In this document: positions 7,143 to 9,154 of the stretch, one piece after another
Layout of the letters: every line of letters starts with the position of its first letter
How positions within the stretch are numbered: position 1 is the first letter of the stretch
Made by a program: the position numbers and the translations under genes
From: Clostridiaceae bacterium
GTDB lineage: Bacteria; Bacillota; Clostridia; Oscillospirales; Acutalibacteraceae
Assembly: GCA_904501685.1 (NCBI GenBank)
Contig: CAJGBX010000053.1
Span: 1-9,154 of the forward strand
Reading direction: 5' to 3'
DNA length: 9,154 bases
The notes under the pieces: generated by a model
Database searches by the model: none
What the model saw: the letters and a program-made list of their open reading frames with translations, nothing else
What the model was told of the DNA's origin: nothing

Positions 7143-7171
7143 ATTATACCACCTATTGTGACACAATTCAA
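7143..7171 (-). promoter_or_regulatory. Sigma-A type promoter for tepA-ftsK-ygiQ
   Basis: On the minus strand the -35 is TTGAAT (complement of 7166-7171) and the -10 is TATAAT (complement of 7143-7148), with an exact 17-nt spacer. TGG directly before the -10 gives an extended -10 (TGnTATAAT). Transcription would start near 7136, leaving a leader of about 60 nt before the tepA ATG. No other promoter of this quality was noticed upstream of ftsK or the YgiQ gene. Confidence 0.8.
7155..7167. promoter_or_regulatory. Candidate operator: 13-bp palindrome in the tepA promoter spacer
   Basis: ATTGTG-A-CACAAT is a perfect 13-bp inverted repeat with one central base. It lies between the -35 and -10 and overlaps two bases of the -35. 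This is where a repressor would block RNA polymerase. It does not match a Firmicute operator that I know well (cre, CodY, LexA/DinR, PerR/Fur, CtsR), and its half-sites are too close for a canonical Rex or Crp/Fnr site. Chance occurrence in AT-rich DNA is possible. Confidence 0.4.
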
Positions 7172-7201
7172 GGAATTTTTACTATGAACATAGATTTTAC
7201 A

Positions 7202-7729
7202 TCAAAAAGGCTCAATAAAAATAATACCGTAGTATTCAACAATAGCTTTAGCCGTTAAAATTGCTGTATTATATATGTTTTCCTTTAGAACGCAAGCACC
7301 ATCAGTATTCAAAAACCGCAAATTATCAACTATTATCGGTGAACAATCCTTTAAAACAGTATTTCCCTGCAATTGATTAACAAAAACTATTTTCTCAGTA
7401 TATTCTTCTCTCAAGCTTCTAAGCTTTGTGGCTATACCGAAAGCGGGACTTTGAGGTAATACCGAATCAGTATAAATAAACGAAATATCAGCCTTTGTCT
7501 TTTCTTCGCAGGAAAATGACGGAACATATATAAGATTTTCTCTGTTTTTACCCAAAACCATATATTCCTTTAATGGGTCGTCAACCTCAACGGTATTACA
7601 TTTAACTCCGTTATAACGCAGAATGCCTGTCAAAAAAGGGATATAAATACCGCAAAGCTCATCCATTACTGTAGAATTTACACATCCCGAGCTATCGTAA
7701 AGACGACTCAAAATCAGCACCGAAATCAT
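7202..7729 (-). CDS. Unrecognised 175-aa protein, possibly a degenerate Amidase_3-like fold
   Basis: I cannot name this protein with confidence. It is 175 aa, without a signal peptide or membrane helix, and contains six cysteines (16, 26, 44, 74, 129, 146) and no histidine. Its order of segments resembles zinc N-acetylmuramoyl-L-alanine amidases (Amidase_3): a first strand VLILSR (4-9), a helix ending at LRYNGVKCNTVEVDD (37-51), an ATKLRSL helix (100-106), and a C-terminal SPIIVDNLRFLN (130-141) that lines up with the family's PAVLVELGFLSN, followed by a closing helix (150-167). If the alignment is right, the catalytic Glu of VELGF is Asn136 and both zinc histidines are missing, so the protein would be catalytically dead. 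The ATG has GGAGG 7 nt upstream, inside a hairpin. It follows clpC by 53 nt, so the two may be co-transcribed. The N-terminal MISVLILSR could equally start some other alpha/beta protein. Confidence 0.6.
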   Translation of the reverse strand: MISVLILSRLYDSSGCVNSTVMDELCGIYIPFLTGILRYNGVKCNTVEVDDPLKEYMVLGKNRENLIYVPSFSCEEKTKADISFIYTDSVLPQSPAFGIATKLRSLREEYTEKIVFVNQLQGNTVLKDCSPIIVDNLRFLNTDGACVLKENIYNTAILTAKAIVEYYGIIFIEPF

Positions 7730-7734
7730 AAAAC

Positions 7735-7762
7735 CGCCTCCATACTACATTGTATGAAGGCG
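7735..7762 (-). promoter_or_regulatory. Hairpin after clpC that buries the next gene's Shine-Dalgarno
   Basis: On the minus strand CGCCTTCATAC (complement of 7752-7762) pairs with GTATGGAGGCG (complement of 7735-7745): 11 bp including one G-U pair, 6-nt loop. The GGAGG ribosome binding site of the 175-aa gene (complement of 7737-7741) lies entirely in the 3' arm. The stem is followed by GUUUUAUG, so a short U4 run precedes the start codon. It may be a weak terminator or attenuator after clpC, a translational control of the downstream gene, or both. Confidence 0.6.
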
Positions 7763-7782
7763 CTTTTAATTTGTCCTAAGAC

Positions 7783-9154
7783 TTATTCTGTTTTAAAGGT
7801 AAAATCATTATCCGAAAAATCACAAATAACCTTATCACCATTTTTAATTGTTCCGTCTAAGATTTTTTCACTCAAAGCATCCTCGATTTTACTTTGAATA
7901 GCACGTCTTAAAGGACGGGCACCGTAAACAGGGTCAAAACCTGCATCGGCAATTGCCTCAACAGCTGAATGCTCAAAATTAATTGAAATATTCATATCAT
8001 TTAAACGTTTATTAAGCTGTTGTAGCATCTTTCCGGCAATCTCACAGATTTCATCTTTCGTGAGCTTTTTAAAAATAATTATATCATCAACACGGTTTAA
8101 AAACTCAGGTCTGAATGCAGATTTCAGCTCGTTCATAATTTTTTCTCTCGTGCTGTTTTCATTACTGTCAACTGCTTCACCAAAACCTAATGCGGTTTTC
8201 TTTTCGGTCAAATGCTTTGCACCGAGGTTAGAGGTCATAATTATTACGGTGTTTTTGAAGTTAACAGTCCTACCCTTAGAATCGGTCAAACGACCATCCT
8301 CTAAAATCTGCAAAAGAATGTTAAAAACATCAGGGTGAGCCTTTTCTATCTCATCAAAAAGAACAACAGAATACGGTGCACGGCGTATTTTTTCAGTCAG
8401 CTGACCACCGTCCTCAAAACCGACATAGCCCGGAGGCGAGCCGATAAGACGTGACACTGTGTGTTTTTCCATATATTCTGACATATCAAGCCTTACAATG
8501 GCATTTTCACTGCCAAACATAGCCTCGGCAAGAGCTTTACAAAGCTCAGTTTTGCCTACACCTGTAGGGCCTAAGAAGATAAACGAGCCGATAGGACGCT
8601 TAGGGTCCTTCAAGCCAACCCTACCACGGCGAATTGCCTTTGATACAGCCGTTACTGCCTCAGCTTGACCGACAATTCTATTGTGTAAAACACCCTCAAG
8701 CTTTAACAGACGCTGACTTTCCTCCTCTGTGAGCTGACTTACGGGAATTCCGGTATTTTGTGATATAAGCTCGGCAATATTTTCAGCCGTTACCTGTTCA
8801 GTAAATTCGCCCGAGGATTTACTCCATTCGGATTTACTGAGCTTTAGCTTTTCGGTTAATTCACGTTCCTTATCCCGTAAATCGGCCGCCTTTTCAAACT
8901 CCTGACTTTCGATAGCCTTATCCTTCTGCTCAGAGGTTTTCTTAATTAACGACTCCAACTCCTTAATGTCGTCTGGTGCCATTGCCGCGTTTAAGCGAAC
9001 TCTTGAAGTTGCCTCATCAATAAGATCGATTGCCTTATCGGGTAAAAAGCGATCGGCAATGTAGCGGGCCGATAGCTTTACTGCGGCTGTAATTGCCTCA
9101 TCGGCAATGTGCACCTTATGGTGTGCCTCATACTTTTCTCTTAATCCCTTTAAT
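7783..9154 (-). CDS. clpC: ATP-dependent unfoldase ClpC, C-terminal part (runs off the window)
   Basis: The reading frame is open to the right edge, so 456 residues are visible and the true start lies outside; the Met at 9114 is internal (LREKYEAHHKMHI is a conserved ClpC/ClpB run). Fragment residue numbers count from the first visible codon. The piece holds the end of AAA+ domain 1 (RFLPDKAIDLIDEA), a UVR-like middle segment (about 83-104), then AAA+ domain 2: Walker A GPTGVGKT (195-202), pore loop GYVG (242-245), Walker B VVLFDE (263-268), sensor 1 TSNLGA (307-312), arginine finger FRPEFLNR (347-354) and sensor 2 GARPLRR (411-417). The short middle domain with UVR points to ClpC rather than ClpB. 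An LGF tripeptide (322-324) in the position of the ClpP-docking loop indicates a partner of the ClpP protease in regulated protein degradation. It is the first gene of the visible leftward block. Confidence 0.93.
   Translation of the reverse strand, partial: LKGLREKYEAHHKVHIADEAITAAVKLSARYIADRFLPDKAIDLIDEATSRVRLNAAMAPDDIKELESLIKKTSEQKDKAIESQEFEKAADLRDKERELTEKLKLSKSEWSKSSGEFTEQVTAENIAELISQNTGIPVSQLTEEESQRLLKLEGVLHNRIVGQAEAVTAVSKAIRRGRVGLKDPKRPIGSFIFLGPTGVGKTELCKALAEAMFGSENAIVRLDMSEYMEKHTVSRLIGSPPGYVGFEDGGQLTEKIRRAPYSVVLFDEIEKAHPDVFNILLQILEDGRLTDSKGRTVNFKNTVIIMTSNLGAKHLTEKKTALGFGEAVDSNENSTREKIMNELKSAFRPEFLNRVDDIIIFKKLTKDEICEIAGKMLQQLNKRLNDMNISINFEHSAVEAIADAGFDPVYGARPLRRAIQSKIEDALSEKILDGTIKNGDKVICDFSDNDFTFKTE

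Noticed and set aside
7182..7193. CTATGAACATAG, a 12-bp inverted repeat upstream of the tepA promoter
   Set aside because: The stem is only 5 bp with a 2-nt centre, too short for an RNA hairpin, with no U-tract and no known operator match; it was not reported as a site.
7184..7258. 24-codon plus-strand frame preceded by AAGGAA 8 nt upstream
   Set aside because: It overlaps the 3' end of the 175-aa gene antisense, has no visible promoter or recognisable product, and such short frames with a chance Shine-Dalgarno are common.

Overview
The window looks like chromosomal DNA from an anaerobic, low-to-moderate G+C Firmicute, most likely class Clostridia and possibly Oscillospiraceae/Ruminococcaceae-like. 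The grounds are the protein families, strong AAGGAG-type ribosome binding sites, the tepA-ftsK neighbourhood (in Bacillus, tepA/ymfB lies just upstream of spoIIIE) and a UVR-containing ClpC. The taxonomic call is inference. No tRNA, rRNA, CRISPR array, IS element or phage gene was seen. No gap without a gene reaches 300 bases.

Layout: nearly everything is on the minus strand, so transcription runs from the right end to the left. From the right: the C-terminal part of clpC (cut by the window edge); an unrecognised 175-aa gene whose Shine-Dalgarno is buried in a hairpin; a strong sigma-A-type promoter with a palindrome in its spacer; then tepA (ClpP-like), ftsK/spoIIIE (DNA translocase) and a YgiQ-type radical SAM gene that overlaps ftsK by 14 nt. 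These last three look like one operon. A small DUF378 membrane protein gene on the plus strand converges on the YgiQ gene, with a short GC-rich palindrome between the two stops. Divergent from it is rlmD (23S rRNA uracil-C5 methyltransferase). At the left end, a roughly 100-bp palindromic element made of 18-bp units separates rlmD from the first 27 codons of a probable isoprenylcysteine carboxyl methyltransferase-family membrane protein.

The large genes are ordinary housekeeping or quality-control functions: proteolysis and unfolding (ClpC, TepA), chromosome translocation (FtsK), rRNA modification (RlmD) and an uncharacterised radical SAM enzyme. The unusual content is mainly in short non-coding structures and the 175-aa gene. 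The points most worth a second look are (1) the 18-bp-periodic hairpin array bounded by 10-bp inverted repeats, (2) the 175-aa protein, which resembles an Amidase_3 fold but has no histidine at all, (3) the hairpin that hides that gene's ribosome binding site, and (4) the 13-bp palindrome between the -35 and -10 of the tepA promoter. I did not find convincing evidence of a large new multi-gene system.
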